DNA of 64,000 nt, taken from the NCBI GenBank assembly GCA_947176965.1, contig CAMWSU010000004.1, positions 1 to 64,000 on the forward strand, read 5' to 3'. Shown in pieces: positions 29,391-38,923 of this stretch. The notes under the pieces were generated by a model. The model did not search any database. It saw only the letters and a program-made list of their open reading frames with translations, and was not told the origin of the DNA. Origin of the DNA: an uncultured Lachnospiraceae bacterium (GTDB taxonomy: Bacteria > Bacillota > Clostridia > Lachnospirales > Lachnospiraceae). The position numbers and the translations under genes were made by a program. The stretch's first letter is position 1, and each line of letters begins with the position of its first letter.

Positions 29391-31061
29391 CTATGGCACA
29401 CGCCGGTACTTTTCCACGATTGCCTCCGCCACGCGCACGCCGTCCATTGCCGCCGACATGATCCCTCCGGCATAGCCAGCCCCCTCTCCGCACGGGTACA
29501 GGTTATCCGCCATCCGGCATACAAGCTCCTCATTTCTCAAAATTCTGACCGGAGACGATGTCCTGCTCTCCACACCCTCCAGCAAAGTCCGCGCATCATT
29601 ATAATGCGGTATTTTTCGCCCGAACGCCTCCATTCCCTCTACAAGCGCTTCCGAAAGCTCCTTCGGGAGAATGGCGGATACGTTTGCATAGGTATATCGA
29701 CCCTTGATGCAGGGCTTAAAGGAAGCAAACGCCGGAATATTCCCGGTGTCTTTCACTGACCGCTCCATCTGCGCGAGTACCTCCGCCTTAAAATCTCCGT
29801 AACACTCCACCGGAATGCTTCCCTTGCCGATCTCATAGGCTCTGCGCTCTAAATCACGCTGAAAGGCAATGCCGGAAAGCGGATGTGTATCCCCGTAATC
29901 GTCCGGCGTGACCGTGACGATGACCGCACTGTTGGCATTGCTGCCGTCCCGTCCGGAATAACTCATGCCGTTCACTGCAAGCATATCCGGTTCCGATGAG
30001 GCATTGACAACATAACCGCCCGGACACATACAAAACGTATACACGCCCCTTCCGCTTTTGGTCTGCGCCGTCAGCTTATATGCCGCCGCGCCGAGTATGC
30101 CCGCTTCTGCTTTGCCGTACTGACTTTGATCGATCAATGCCTGCGGGTGCTCCACACGCAGTCCGACGGCAAAAGGCTTTGCCTCCATCTCGATTCCGGA
30201 CTCATAGAGCATCTGCACCGTATCCCGCGCGCTGTGGCCGATCGCCAGCACGACAGGTCCGCACGCAATATCGCTCTCCTGTCCGTCACAAACCGCCGAT
30301 ACGCCCGTTACTTTCCCGCTTTCTATATGCAGCCGGCTGAATCTTGTCTCAAATCGAATCTCGCCGCCGTGTGCGGCAATGGTCTTTCTCATATTCCGCA
30401 CCACCTCACAGAGCGCATCCGTTCCGATATGCGGCTTGTGGTCATAACAGATTTCTTTTTTCGCGCCATGTGCACAGAGAATCCGCAGTACCTCCGCACA
30501 TCTGCCGTCCTTGTCCTTGATGAGCGTATTCAGCTTTCCGTCGGAAAACGCGCCTGCACCGCCCTCGCCAAACTGCACATTGGATTCCGGCAATAAAACG
30601 CCCTCTTTCCAAAATCGCGCGACGTCCTCGGTGCGCTCCTCCACGCATTTTCCCCTCTCTAACAAAATCGGACGATACCCGTGAAGCGCAAGCTCGTAAG
30701 CGCAGAACAGTCCTGCCGGTCCCATCCCGACGATCACGGGGCGTCCCTGCATCTCTTTTCTTCCTTCTTTCGGAAATTCATATGCGACCCATGGACTTTT
30801 CCGGCAGTCTGTATTGCGGCTTTTCGATAAAACCTGCTCCTCCGCGAATCCCGATAACACAACATCCACGCTGAATATGTAAAAAATCTGCGGCTTTTTT
30901 CTTGCATCAATGGAGCGCCGCCTGATAAAAAGCGCTTGAATCGTTTTCGTCGGAACATGCAGGATGGCAGCTGCCTTTTTCACTAACAACGCCTCATCCA
31001 TGCTGCCGTCCGGCATCGTCACCCGCTCGGGTTCACATTTGATCTGATTGATCCGTATCAT
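29391..31061 (-). CDS. NAD(P)/FAD-dependent oxidoreductase (COG2509-type dehydrogenase)
   Basis: RPVIVGMGPAGLFCAYELALHGYRPILLERG; FGEGGAGAFSDGKLNT; YPCGEGAGYAGGIMSAAMDGVRVAEAI. Likely start at 31061 (MIRINQIKCEPERV). Confidence 0.85.
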   Translation of the reverse strand: MIRINQIKCEPERVTMPDGSMDEALLVKKAAAILHVPTKTIQALFIRRRSIDARKKPQIFYIFSVDVVLSGFAEEQVLSKSRNTDCRKSPWVAYEFPKEGRKEMQGRPVIVGMGPAGLFCAYELALHGYRPILLERGKCVEERTEDVARFWKEGVLLPESNVQFGEGGAGAFSDGKLNTLIKDKDGRCAEVLRILCAHGAKKEICYDHKPHIGTDALCEVVRNMRKTIAAHGGEIRFETRFSRLHIESGKVTGVSAVCDGQESDIACGPVVLAIGHSARDTVQMLYESGIEMEAKPFAVGLRVEHPQALIDQSQYGKAEAGILGAAAYKLTAQTKSGRGVYTFCMCPGGYVVNASSEPDMLAVNGMSYSGRDGSNANSAVIVTVTPDDYGDTHPLSGIAFQRDLERRAYEIGKGSIPVECYGDFKAEVLAQMERSVKDTGNIPAFASFKPCIKGRYTYANVSAILPKELSEALVEGMEAFGRKIPHYNDARTLLEGVESRTSSPVRILRNEELVCRMADNLYPCGEGAGYAGGIMSAAMDGVRVAEAIVEKYRRVP

Positions 31062-31084
31062 GCTGATCTCTCCCTTTTGTAATG

Positions 31085-32341
31085 TCATTTTTCTGCGGCG
31101 CACAGTCCCGCCGCATATCCGCTCGACCATGCCCATTGCAGATTATAGCCGCCGCAGATCCCGTCCACATCCAGCATTTCTCCTGCAAAAAATAATCCCT
31201 CACACAGGCGCGATTCCAGCTTTTCCGTCACCTCATCAAACAAAACGCCGCCGCTTGTCACCTGCGCATGCTCTAATTTCCCGTGCCCGTTGATCGGAAT
31301 CCGGCACGAAAACAACTGCTGCGCCACCGCCGCCGCCAACCGGTCCTCGTCCGGTCTCCCGTTATGTAATCGCTCCATGTCGTTACAGATCCTGCGCAGA
31401 ATAAAAGAAAGAATCTTTGAATTGACCGTTCCGGTCAATCTTGTTTGTAACATATCGGAAGGGGATTCCCACTCCTCCGCGTGCCCTCTCGCAAGCATAC
31501 GCTGCAGCAGTGCTTCAATCTGCACCCGTTCCCTTCCGTTCAAAAAACAAATTTCCGCCTCAACTCGTTTTCCCTCATGAATGGCATGTACCGCGATCCT
31601 GCTTAATTCCAAAACTGGAATCCCGGAGATCCCCTGCGCGGTCATCTGCAATTCTCCGTCGGCTTCTCCCGCCGTCCTGCCTTCCACAAAAAGACGGACC
31701 CTCGCCTTTGCACGCACTCCTGCCATGCTCTGCCAATCCGGTTCATCCGTATAAAGCGACACAAGCGCCGGAAGCGGCGTTAAAATCCGATGTCCGAATC
31801 GCTTCGCAAGCTCATAACCGCTGCCGTCCGAGCCGGTCTGACGCTCCGATTTTCCTCCGCATGCAAGTATCAGCCGGTCATAGCGCTCTTTTCCGATCAC
31901 AAACCGCCCCGTCGTTTCTTCGCGGCGCAGCAGCGGATACACATCCGTATCATACCGAAAATTCACACCGCAGAACAGACATTCCCGCAGAAGCACATCC
32001 CGAACCGTGACCGCCTGCTCCGACTGCGGATAAACATAACCGTCCCTGTCATAGGTCAACAGCCCGATCTCATGAAAAAAGGAAAGTGAACGCACCTCAT
32101 CAAATTGCGCAAGCACCGTTCGGACAATCTGTTTTCCGTCCTCTGAGTCGCAATAGTAATACGACATCCCCATGCGTGTATTGGTCAGATTGCACTTTCC
32201 GTTTCCCGTCATTAACAGTTTTCGTCCCGCCTCGCTGCGATGTTCATAGATTGTGACCGCAGCGCCCGCCCGTGCCGCCGTGACCGCCGCCATCATGCCT
32301 GCCGCCCCTGCTCCGATGACTGCAATGCTTCTTTTTTTCAT
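31085..32341 (-). CDS. HI0933/BaiN-like NAD(P)/FAD-dependent oxidoreductase
   Basis: IAVIGAGAAGMMAAVTAARAGAAVTIYEHRSEAGRKLLMTGNGKCNLTNT; TSGGVLFDEV; GICGGYNLQWAWSSGYAAG. Confidence 0.9.
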   Translation of the reverse strand: MKKRSIAVIGAGAAGMMAAVTAARAGAAVTIYEHRSEAGRKLLMTGNGKCNLTNTRMGMSYYYCDSEDGKQIVRTVLAQFDEVRSLSFFHEIGLLTYDRDGYVYPQSEQAVTVRDVLLRECLFCGVNFRYDTDVYPLLRREETTGRFVIGKERYDRLILACGGKSERQTGSDGSGYELAKRFGHRILTPLPALVSLYTDEPDWQSMAGVRAKARVRLFVEGRTAGEADGELQMTAQGISGIPVLELSRIAVHAIHEGKRVEAEICFLNGRERVQIEALLQRMLARGHAEEWESPSDMLQTRLTGTVNSKILSFILRRICNDMERLHNGRPDEDRLAAAVAQQLFSCRIPINGHGKLEHAQVTSGGVLFDEVTEKLESRLCEGLFFAGEMLDVDGICGGYNLQWAWSSGYAAGLCAAEK

Positions 32342-32346
32342 TCGTT

Positions 32347-33153
32347 CTAACTGCTGTATGACTCTAAAAAACCATACAGCTCCTCCTCCGTTTCAATCGT
32401 CTTTATGCGACGGATCTCACGCTGTAAATGCATGGGCAGCTCGTTCATCTCAATGCCCGTCTCACAAAACAGCGTTCCCATGTTACGGTAATACACCACA
32501 ACATAACCCTGTTCCTCCGTCAGATAATAATAATCATATTCCGGTTCCAGCTCATAGCTCTTACGCACCGTGATCTTTTCAGGCGAAAAGCTCACAAGCC
32601 GGATTTCCTTTAGACCTCGTTCCATATCCTTAAGCGACGGTGCTTCCATATAGAGCGCAAGCGCGCTTTCCAGTTCCCGTCTGCTCATTCCGATATACTG
32701 CGCGGGAATGCGCTCAATCACCACATTGGTCTCATGCGTGTGACGTTGATACTCCTCAATCTCATACACGGTTGTTTTCGAGGCCACTGCATCCGTAGTC
32801 TCCGTATGGACAGCCTGCCCTTCGCCAGTTCCATCCTCTCCAACATCCCGAAATCCCGTCACATCATTCTGTTTTTCCGCATCATGACCGGCATGATCCT
32901 GCGTCGTATCGTTAAGGAAATCATTGCCCTGTGCCGCGCCGTAACTGTTTTCTCCGCCAAACGTGTCCGTCTGTCCCGTATAAGCCTGCCGGTTTTGATT
33001 CGCCTCGAGTTCTGCCTGATTTTCATAAACCTGCGGCAGTCTGCCGCCGATATCCTTCACATCGAGCACAAACCGGTCAAACAGAAAAATAATGAGCACA
33101 CCCGTAACGACACATACAACCAAAAAAATGCCGATCCTATACAAATTCTTCAT
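32347..33153 (-). CDS. Hypothetical membrane-anchored protein, BofC-like C-terminal region
   Basis: N-terminal TM (NLYRIGIFLVVCVVTGVLIIFLF), low-complexity middle, C-terminal YYLTEEQGYVVVYYRNMGTLFCETGI. Start at 33153 after AAAGGAG. Confidence 0.5.
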   Translation of the reverse strand: MKNLYRIGIFLVVCVVTGVLIIFLFDRFVLDVKDIGGRLPQVYENQAELEANQNRQAYTGQTDTFGGENSYGAAQGNDFLNDTTQDHAGHDAEKQNDVTGFRDVGEDGTGEGQAVHTETTDAVASKTTVYEIEEYQRHTHETNVVIERIPAQYIGMSRRELESALALYMEAPSLKDMERGLKEIRLVSFSPEKITVRKSYELEPEYDYYYLTEEQGYVVVYYRNMGTLFCETGIEMNELPMHLQREIRRIKTIETEEELYGFLESYSS

Positions 33154-33205
33154 AATAAACTCCTTTTGCATAGTATCGGCAGTTCTTTTTTTCTTATTCC
33201 ATTTC

Positions 33206-33244
33206 TAATACAACATCCTCATGATAAATTCTCCGCCCGGAATC
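33206..33244 (-). repeat. Duplicate of the 3' end of the flippase gene (encodes IPGGEFIMRMLY-stop)
   Basis: 36/39 identical to 34640-34678; the three differences are all synonymous. Confidence 0.85.
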
Positions 33245-33254
33245 CAGCTCATCA

Positions 33255-34559
33255 TTACCACTCTCTCTTAAGCTCCATATTCCAGTCTACGGAAAAAGGT
33301 CCGTTGGTCTGGGATTCCATGCCGTTCACCAGTTCCGCACGCTCTGCGGCGCTGCTCTCCAAATCGTCCAGAGACTCCTCCGCCCAATAGGAGTAACCGT
33401 AGAGATAGCTCGTATTAAAGTCTTTCCATGAGTCAAAAAGCTGCTGCGCTTTCTCTGCCGCCTCCAGTATTTTGTCCATAGCCTCCTCATAGGTGCAATA
33501 ACCTGCCGCATAGCCAAAACCCATAATGGTCCCTACCCGGCTTAGATCCCATGCGGCGATAGCCCCGTCTCCATAAGCGGACCATGCGTCATAAGCCGCC
33601 AGAAGATAGATACAGGTTCCCTCGTCCAGCCCCTGTGCCTTAAGTCCGGCATCAAAGGCGCTGCGATCTGTCTCATTGATTCCGCCATACACCTGAAGGA
33701 GCTCCAAAGCCTCCTGATTATGCCCCTCATTCATCAGCCAATCCGCCATTTCCATCAGGCCGGCGGTATCCTCTATTCCCCAGCTGTATGCCAGACTCTG
33801 CCTGGCCTGGGATGCCAAAGCTTCAAGCTGATCCTCTTCTGCATCCATATCCACCAGCATCTTAAAGGTCTCCCGAAGATTTGCTCCGTTCACAGAATCA
33901 AGCACTGCTGTCATACTGTTGAAAAAGTCCCTGGTTTCTCCCTGTCCTGCCGCCTCGTCTAAAATTTCTATAGAAACGACTTGTCTGGCGTTTTCCACAT
34001 CATCGTCATTGCCCAGAATAATCACTGTCAAATAACAGCTTGGTGTCTCTACATAGCAGGCATATGCCCGTCCTTTGCTTGCACCGAGCCGGGCCACGCC
34101 TTCTCTTGCCAGACATCGATCGGCGCCTTCAACGGATGGAGCATCCGTATCTTCCCAGCTCACCGTCATACCGGAACCGCCTAAGAACAGATTTGTTATA
34201 TAATCGGCATAATCCTCCAAGCTTTCAATGTCGTGTGGATTTCCCGGAATATTTAATTTGGAGTTTCCCATAAAAACACCGGAAAATCCTGTCCGTTCAG
34301 AACCTCCATCCAGTTCCATCATAGTAGTTCCCGCCTGAATCTGCACGTCTGTCTGTGTCAGTCCCTCAAGCAAAATGACCTTATAAGCGCCGTCTTCGGA
34401 AACATATTCCTGAGAAGCCGGAAGATTCTCTGTTTCCGTGCTTGCGTTTTCCCCAATGCCGCCGGGTGTTGTCTTTCCCGCCGTTTCTTTAGGGTTTCCA
34501 CAGGCCGTAAGCATCAGCCCGATGACTGCCGTCAGCAATAATATTCTTCTTTTTCTCAT
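33255..34559 (-). CDS. Lipoprotein with DUF1266-like domain
   Basis: Lipobox LTACG; C-terminal AWDLSRVGTIMGFGYAAGYCTYEEAMDKILEAAEKAQQLFDSWKDFNTSYLYGYSYWAEE typical of DUF1266. Likely start MRKRRILLL at 34559. Confidence 0.75.
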   Translation of the reverse strand: MRKRRILLLTAVIGLMLTACGNPKETAGKTTPGGIGENASTETENLPASQEYVSEDGAYKVILLEGLTQTDVQIQAGTTMMELDGGSERTGFSGVFMGNSKLNIPGNPHDIESLEDYADYITNLFLGGSGMTVSWEDTDAPSVEGADRCLAREGVARLGASKGRAYACYVETPSCYLTVIILGNDDDVENARQVVSIEILDEAAGQGETRDFFNSMTAVLDSVNGANLRETFKMLVDMDAEEDQLEALASQARQSLAYSWGIEDTAGLMEMADWLMNEGHNQEALELLQVYGGINETDRSAFDAGLKAQGLDEGTCIYLLAAYDAWSAYGDGAIAAWDLSRVGTIMGFGYAAGYCTYEEAMDKILEAAEKAQQLFDSWKDFNTSYLYGYSYWAEESLDDLESSAAERAELVNGMESQTNGPFSVDWNMELKREW

Positions 34560-34638
34560 GATACTATCATTCCTCTTTGTTTTATTTGTATTCCACAGAT
34601 TCCCAAACACTGTTACCCTTTTCCAATTTCGGAATCTC

Positions 34639-36249
34639 CTAATACAGCATCCTCATGATAAATTCGCCACCCGGAATCTGCGAGATTTCCTTTCTTGTCA
34701 GTCCGCGCAAAAAAATCATCAACACAAGATATACGACAAAGAACAATACGCCTCCGATGAGCAGCGTCAGCAGATTTCCTAACGATGCGCCTGCCAGCTT
34801 TACAACGATAAACCCGACTAATCCACCACCTGCCGCACTAATCAGCGGTTTCGCAATGTTCAGCACATGATGACGGTAGTTAAGCTGCATGGAAACCACA
34901 AATCCGTATGCGACAGTCATCACACCGGATGCGATCAGATACGCGGCACCAAGCCCTGAATAATTGACCTCGCCCGGTTTGATGGAAACCTCCAAAACAA
35001 TCAGATGTGTGACAAAGCCCGCCGCATGAATGGCAAGGATATAAAACTGTTTTTCCAGTCCGAGAAGTACCTGCATCAGCACAAAACCGACCCCAAGGAA
35101 CAAAATGGACAGCGCTCCCGCCGAAAGTGCCCCGGCGCATAGCTCGCCCTGCTCTCCGTAGAAAAAACCGATGAGCGGCGATGCAAAAACCAGCACAAAC
35201 ACGGCAATCGGCGAATATACCAAACAAAAACGCCGCATTTTTGTCTGTATCGTGTCACGCACAAACTTCCGCTCATCCCTTGCAATCGCGCGCTTATAGC
35301 TGTTCCATGTTCCCCGCACCTGAATGCAGGCCGCTGCAGCCGGCAGCAGCAGAAACGGCAGTGCCGCTCCCGCATAGACGCCCCATGTCCCTGCAATGAC
35401 GCGCTCCGTCACGGCAGCGCTCTTTAACTTGCTCACTAAAACGCGTTCTTCCAGTAACAGACAGAGCGGCAGCAGCATGCTGTTCAAATAGTAGACTGCG
35501 GAAGAAATATAGAGATACTGCGCATAAACCGCATCGGACTCATATCTGCTCTGCGTATCTTTGATCAGTCTCCGCTTCATAGAGACCTTCATTTGCAGAT
35601 ATAGGAAAAAATAGATCAGCATGCATAAAAACGTCGCGATACTGACCGCCAATGCGCAGCCCTGCGCACCGTATATCCCCGCAATCGCATCCTGCTTTAA
35701 GAGCGCGCCGACCGCCTCTCCCTTACGGTACATAATTCCCGACAGCACAATGCATAACAGCGTCACAAGCAGCTCTGTCCCCAGCCGGACGATGGAGTCG
35801 TTGATATGCTCCCCCATGCCTTTCAAATATGCAGAAAACGAAGCGGAAACCGTTGCAAAGCAGAATGCTGGCGCCATATAACGCAATACTTTTTCCGCCT
35901 GAGAGATGCCTAACAGTTTCCCGGCAAGTGCCGATGCAGCTAAAAACACCACGATCGTAACGATGATACCCGCCGCCAGCGACAAAAACATTGCAAAATC
36001 AAACGCCTGCTCCGCATCCTGATACTGCTCACGTTTGACCCTTCCATTCATCAGTTTCGCGAGATTCCCCGAAAAGATCTCCCTTGTAAAATAATCATAG
36101 AGGAAAAACAACAAATATGCCGCCGCAAAAATTCCTACGCCCGCGTCACCAATCGCAAAATGAATCGGTATAAACCGGAATAATACCACGACGTAAGTGA
36201 CCGTCAGCATAAAATTCACGCTTCGCTTTTGTTTTTTCAGATCCATCAT
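34639..36249 (-). CDS. Polysaccharide/lipid flippase (SpoVB/MurJ-like MOP family)
   Basis: 12-14 TM segments; DAGVGIFAAAYLLFFLYDYFTREIF; YSGLGAAYLIASGVMTVAYGFVV. Confidence 0.85.
   Translation of the reverse strand: MMDLKKQKRSVNFMLTVTYVVVLFRFIPIHFAIGDAGVGIFAAAYLLFFLYDYFTREIFSGNLAKLMNGRVKREQYQDAEQAFDFAMFLSLAAGIIVTIVVFLAASALAGKLLGISQAEKVLRYMAPAFCFATVSASFSAYLKGMGEHINDSIVRLGTELLVTLLCIVLSGIMYRKGEAVGALLKQDAIAGIYGAQGCALAVSIATFLCMLIYFFLYLQMKVSMKRRLIKDTQSRYESDAVYAQYLYISSAVYYLNSMLLPLCLLLEERVLVSKLKSAAVTERVIAGTWGVYAGAALPFLLLPAAAACIQVRGTWNSYKRAIARDERKFVRDTIQTKMRRFCLVYSPIAVFVLVFASPLIGFFYGEQGELCAGALSAGALSILFLGVGFVLMQVLLGLEKQFYILAIHAAGFVTHLIVLEVSIKPGEVNYSGLGAAYLIASGVMTVAYGFVVSMQLNYRHHVLNIAKPLISAAGGGLVGFIVVKLAGASLGNLLTLLIGGVLFFVVYLVLMIFLRGLTRKEISQIPGGEFIMRMLY
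34640..34678 (-). repeat. In-gene copy of the flippase 3'-end direct repeat
   Basis: Matches 33206-33244 (36/39). Confidence 0.85.
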
Positions 36250-36761
36250 GCATTCATTTCCTCTTCTCTTGTGATGTGAAGCGCCGCAAGCGCATTCTCC
36301 TGTTTTTGCTCCATGACGTTCGCTTCACCGGGCTCCATATGATCATAGCCGCACAGATGAAGCATGGAATGCGCTACCAGAAAAGCAAATTCCCGTTTCA
36401 CGCTGTGTCCGTATTCCTCCGCCTGTGCAAGAACCCGATCTGTGGAAATGACAATATCACCCAGATTTAGCACGCCGGAATCCGGCTCAAAGCAATCGGC
36501 AAACATCTCTTCCAACTTTGAAAAATCACCCGGTTTATCATAGCTTATGTTCGGAAAGGACAATACATCCGTCGGCTTGTCCATCCCGCGGAACTGACGG
36601 TTCATCTCCTGAATCCCTTTATCATCCGTAATAAGCAGACTGACCGCTGCCTCATAAGGACACCCCTCGCGCTCCAATATGCATTCCGCGACCTGCTCCC
36701 CGATCTCCTCCGGCTCAAACGAAAAATCACAGACAACATCCCGATCAACGTAAAAAATCAT
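36246..36761 (-). CDS. ybeY: rRNA maturation endoribonuclease YbeY
   Basis: PTDVLSFP; LGDIVISTDRVLAQAEEYGHSVKREFAFLVAHSMLHLCGYDHMEPGE. Confidence 0.95.
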   Translation of the reverse strand: MIFYVDRDVVCDFSFEPEEIGEQVAECILEREGCPYEAAVSLLITDDKGIQEMNRQFRGMDKPTDVLSFPNISYDKPGDFSKLEEMFADCFEPDSGVLNLGDIVISTDRVLAQAEEYGHSVKREFAFLVAHSMLHLCGYDHMEPGEANVMEQKQENALAALHITREEEMNA

Positions 36762-37980
36762 AATAAAGATTTTCCTCCATCAGTATTTTTTTCATCAGCG
36801 TCATTTCATCCATGGAAATATCACACTGTGAAAAACGACCTTTCACTGTCTGTTTATGAAACAGCCCTTCGATCAGCTCCTTGTAATTGACCTTTGCCTC
36901 TTTATCCTCCGCAAACAGCCCCATCAGCGTATCCACGACCAACGCGGACATAAACAATACAGCCGTCTCCTTGTGCTTCAGTTTGCCGCCTTTTTTGTAT
37001 TCGACTAAGATCTCGCAGACTTCCGGCGGAAAATGATACTCGCCGCGCACGACGGCCATCAGATTCTCCTTGGTGTTCTCCCCGAGCAGAACACCCGCCT
37101 CATGATAAAATCCGGCAGCGCGTACAATATCCGTATCCATCTGCGCCCTTGAAGCAATCTTATTGCACAGATACGCGGTATGGATCGCATGGTAGTAATA
37201 AATCATGCCATGTTCCTTGATGCGTGTCATCAGGACGTATTCGGGATCATTGATCTCCACGTAGCGATTGATCTCACGCCGCACGACTCTGGTATTGATA
37301 TACCACAACAGCATCAGCATCAGCACGACATTGAGAAACAGTCCGATGACAGGAATGACAAACATCTCAAATGAAAGATTGCGGTTTTGTGTGATGATCG
37401 TGTTCGCGCACATGCTTGTGACATACACCATGCATGAAAGAATGATCGGAATCTCCACACGGAAACTTTCATCCAATACGGAAAACAAAATAACCGCACA
37501 GATTCCGCATAAAAAATACATGATAAAAATATGCGCAGTAGCCCCTGCAAGCACGCACGATACGGTCAGCAGGGCCGAAAACGACACCATCCCGATGATG
37601 GCGTTGCTAAACAGCGTGAGCGCAACGGCAATGCTCAAAAACGGCCATCCCATCTGTGTAAACAGCGGAAACAGACACGCCAAGCCAAACATGACTAAGA
37701 ATACGAACGTAAAGCGATTCGGATGCTCGTCGTTATCGTAAAGGTAATCCTTCACGATACGGCTTCTTTCCTTTGCAAACTGCACAAGCAGCAACAGCAG
37801 ACCGACAAGAATCCCTGTTCTGATCTGCTCCGCCGTCTCTAAGCCATAAAAAATCACGCTCCCCGCTGTCATTCCTCCCGGAATGGCAACCTCAGCGATG
37901 CCGCGCAGCAGAACCGCGGCCTTTTTCTCCGTACGCTTTTCCTTTTGTCCTGTGTTGTTCTTTTTCTTCATAGGTTTCAT
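36745..37980 (-). CDS. Membrane HD-domain-like protein in the PgpH/YqfF syntenic position
   Basis: Multi-TM N-terminus, C-terminal YYYHAIHTAYLCNKIASRAQMDTDIVRAAGFYHEAG resembling HD phosphohydrolases; between phoH and ybeY. Confidence 0.75.
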   Translation of the reverse strand: MKPMKKKNNTGQKEKRTEKKAAVLLRGIAEVAIPGGMTAGSVIFYGLETAEQIRTGILVGLLLLLVQFAKERSRIVKDYLYDNDEHPNRFTFVFLVMFGLACLFPLFTQMGWPFLSIAVALTLFSNAIIGMVSFSALLTVSCVLAGATAHIFIMYFLCGICAVILFSVLDESFRVEIPIILSCMVYVTSMCANTIITQNRNLSFEMFVIPVIGLFLNVVLMLMLLWYINTRVVRREINRYVEINDPEYVLMTRIKEHGMIYYYHAIHTAYLCNKIASRAQMDTDIVRAAGFYHEAGVLLGENTKENLMAVVRGEYHFPPEVCEILVEYKKGGKLKHKETAVLFMSALVVDTLMGLFAEDKEAKVNYKELIEGLFHKQTVKGRFSQCDISMDEMTLMKKILMEENLYYDFLR

Positions 37981-38923
37981 ATGCCTTTACAATTTTCTGT
38001 ACAAGCGGATGCCTTACCACATCCTTGCTTGTCAGCTTACAAAATGCGATCTCATCCACACCGCGCAGCACATTTACCGCTACATCTAAGCCCGACTCAG
38101 ATCCGGGCGCCAAATCCTTCTGGGACTGATCGCCCGTGATGACAACCTTCGAGCCGAAGCCGATCCTCGTCAAAAACATCTTCATCTGCGCAGGCGTTGT
38201 ATTCTGCGCCTCATCTAATATGATGTAAGCGTTATCAAGCGTCCTGCCCCTCATATAGGCAAGCGGCGCAACCTCGATCAAACCTTTTTCCGTGTTTTTT
38301 ACAAAGCTCTCCGCTCCCATGATCTGATACAGAGCATCATAGAGCGGCCGCAAGTACGGATCGACCTTGCTCTGCAGGTCACCCGGAAGAAACCCGAGCT
38401 TCTCTCCCGCCTCGATCGCCGGTCTCGTCAGGATAATGCGCCCGACCTCCTCATTCTTAAACGCCGTGATCGCCATTGCCATTGCCAGATACGTTTTACC
38501 CGTTCCGGCAGGCCCCATGCCAAACACGATCATGTGATCGCGAATGGCATCCACATAGCGCTTCTGCCCGAGCGTTTTCGGTTTGACCGGCTTTCCGCTC
38601 ACCGTATGACAGATACGGTCGGAATCAATCTCCAGCATGCCGTCGTCCTCTCCGTCCCTGCTCATGTCAAGCGCATAATTTACGTTTTGTTCTTCAATCA
38701 TATTTCCCCTTCTCGAAAGCTCCATCAGCCGTTCCAAAATACCGCCCGCTTTCGCCGCCAGTTTTTCTTCTCCCGTGATCCTTAAAACGCCGTCGCGACA
38801 CACAATATCGACCGAAAACTCCTGCTCCAGCTTTCTTAAATACGAATCGTTCATTCCGAACACATTCTGCATGTCGCGCGCATCCGCGCAGATCTCAATC
38901 GTTGTTTTCTCCATCCTGTACAA
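37892..38923 (-). CDS. phoH: PhoH family ATPase
   Basis: [92 protein letters not shown]. Confidence 0.96.
   Translation of the reverse strand: MYRMEKTTIEICADARDMQNVFGMNDSYLRKLEQEFSVDIVCRDGVLRITGEEKLAAKAGGILERLMELSRRGNMIEEQNVNYALDMSRDGEDDGMLEIDSDRICHTVSGKPVKPKTLGQKRYVDAIRDHMIVFGMGPAGTGKTYLAMAMAITAFKNEEVGRIILTRPAIEAGEKLGFLPGDLQSKVDPYLRPLYDALYQIMGAESFVKNTEKGLIEVAPLAYMRGRTLDNAYIILDEAQNTTPAQMKMFLTRIGFGSKVVITGDQSQKDLAPGSESGLDVAVNVLRGVDEIAFCKLTSKDVVRHPLVQKIVKAYETYEEKEQHRTKGKAYGEKGRGSAARHR

Noticed and set aside
32734-33390. 218-aa plus-strand ORF
   Set aside because: Antisense across two minus-strand genes and the duplicated flippase tail; no RBS or family features.
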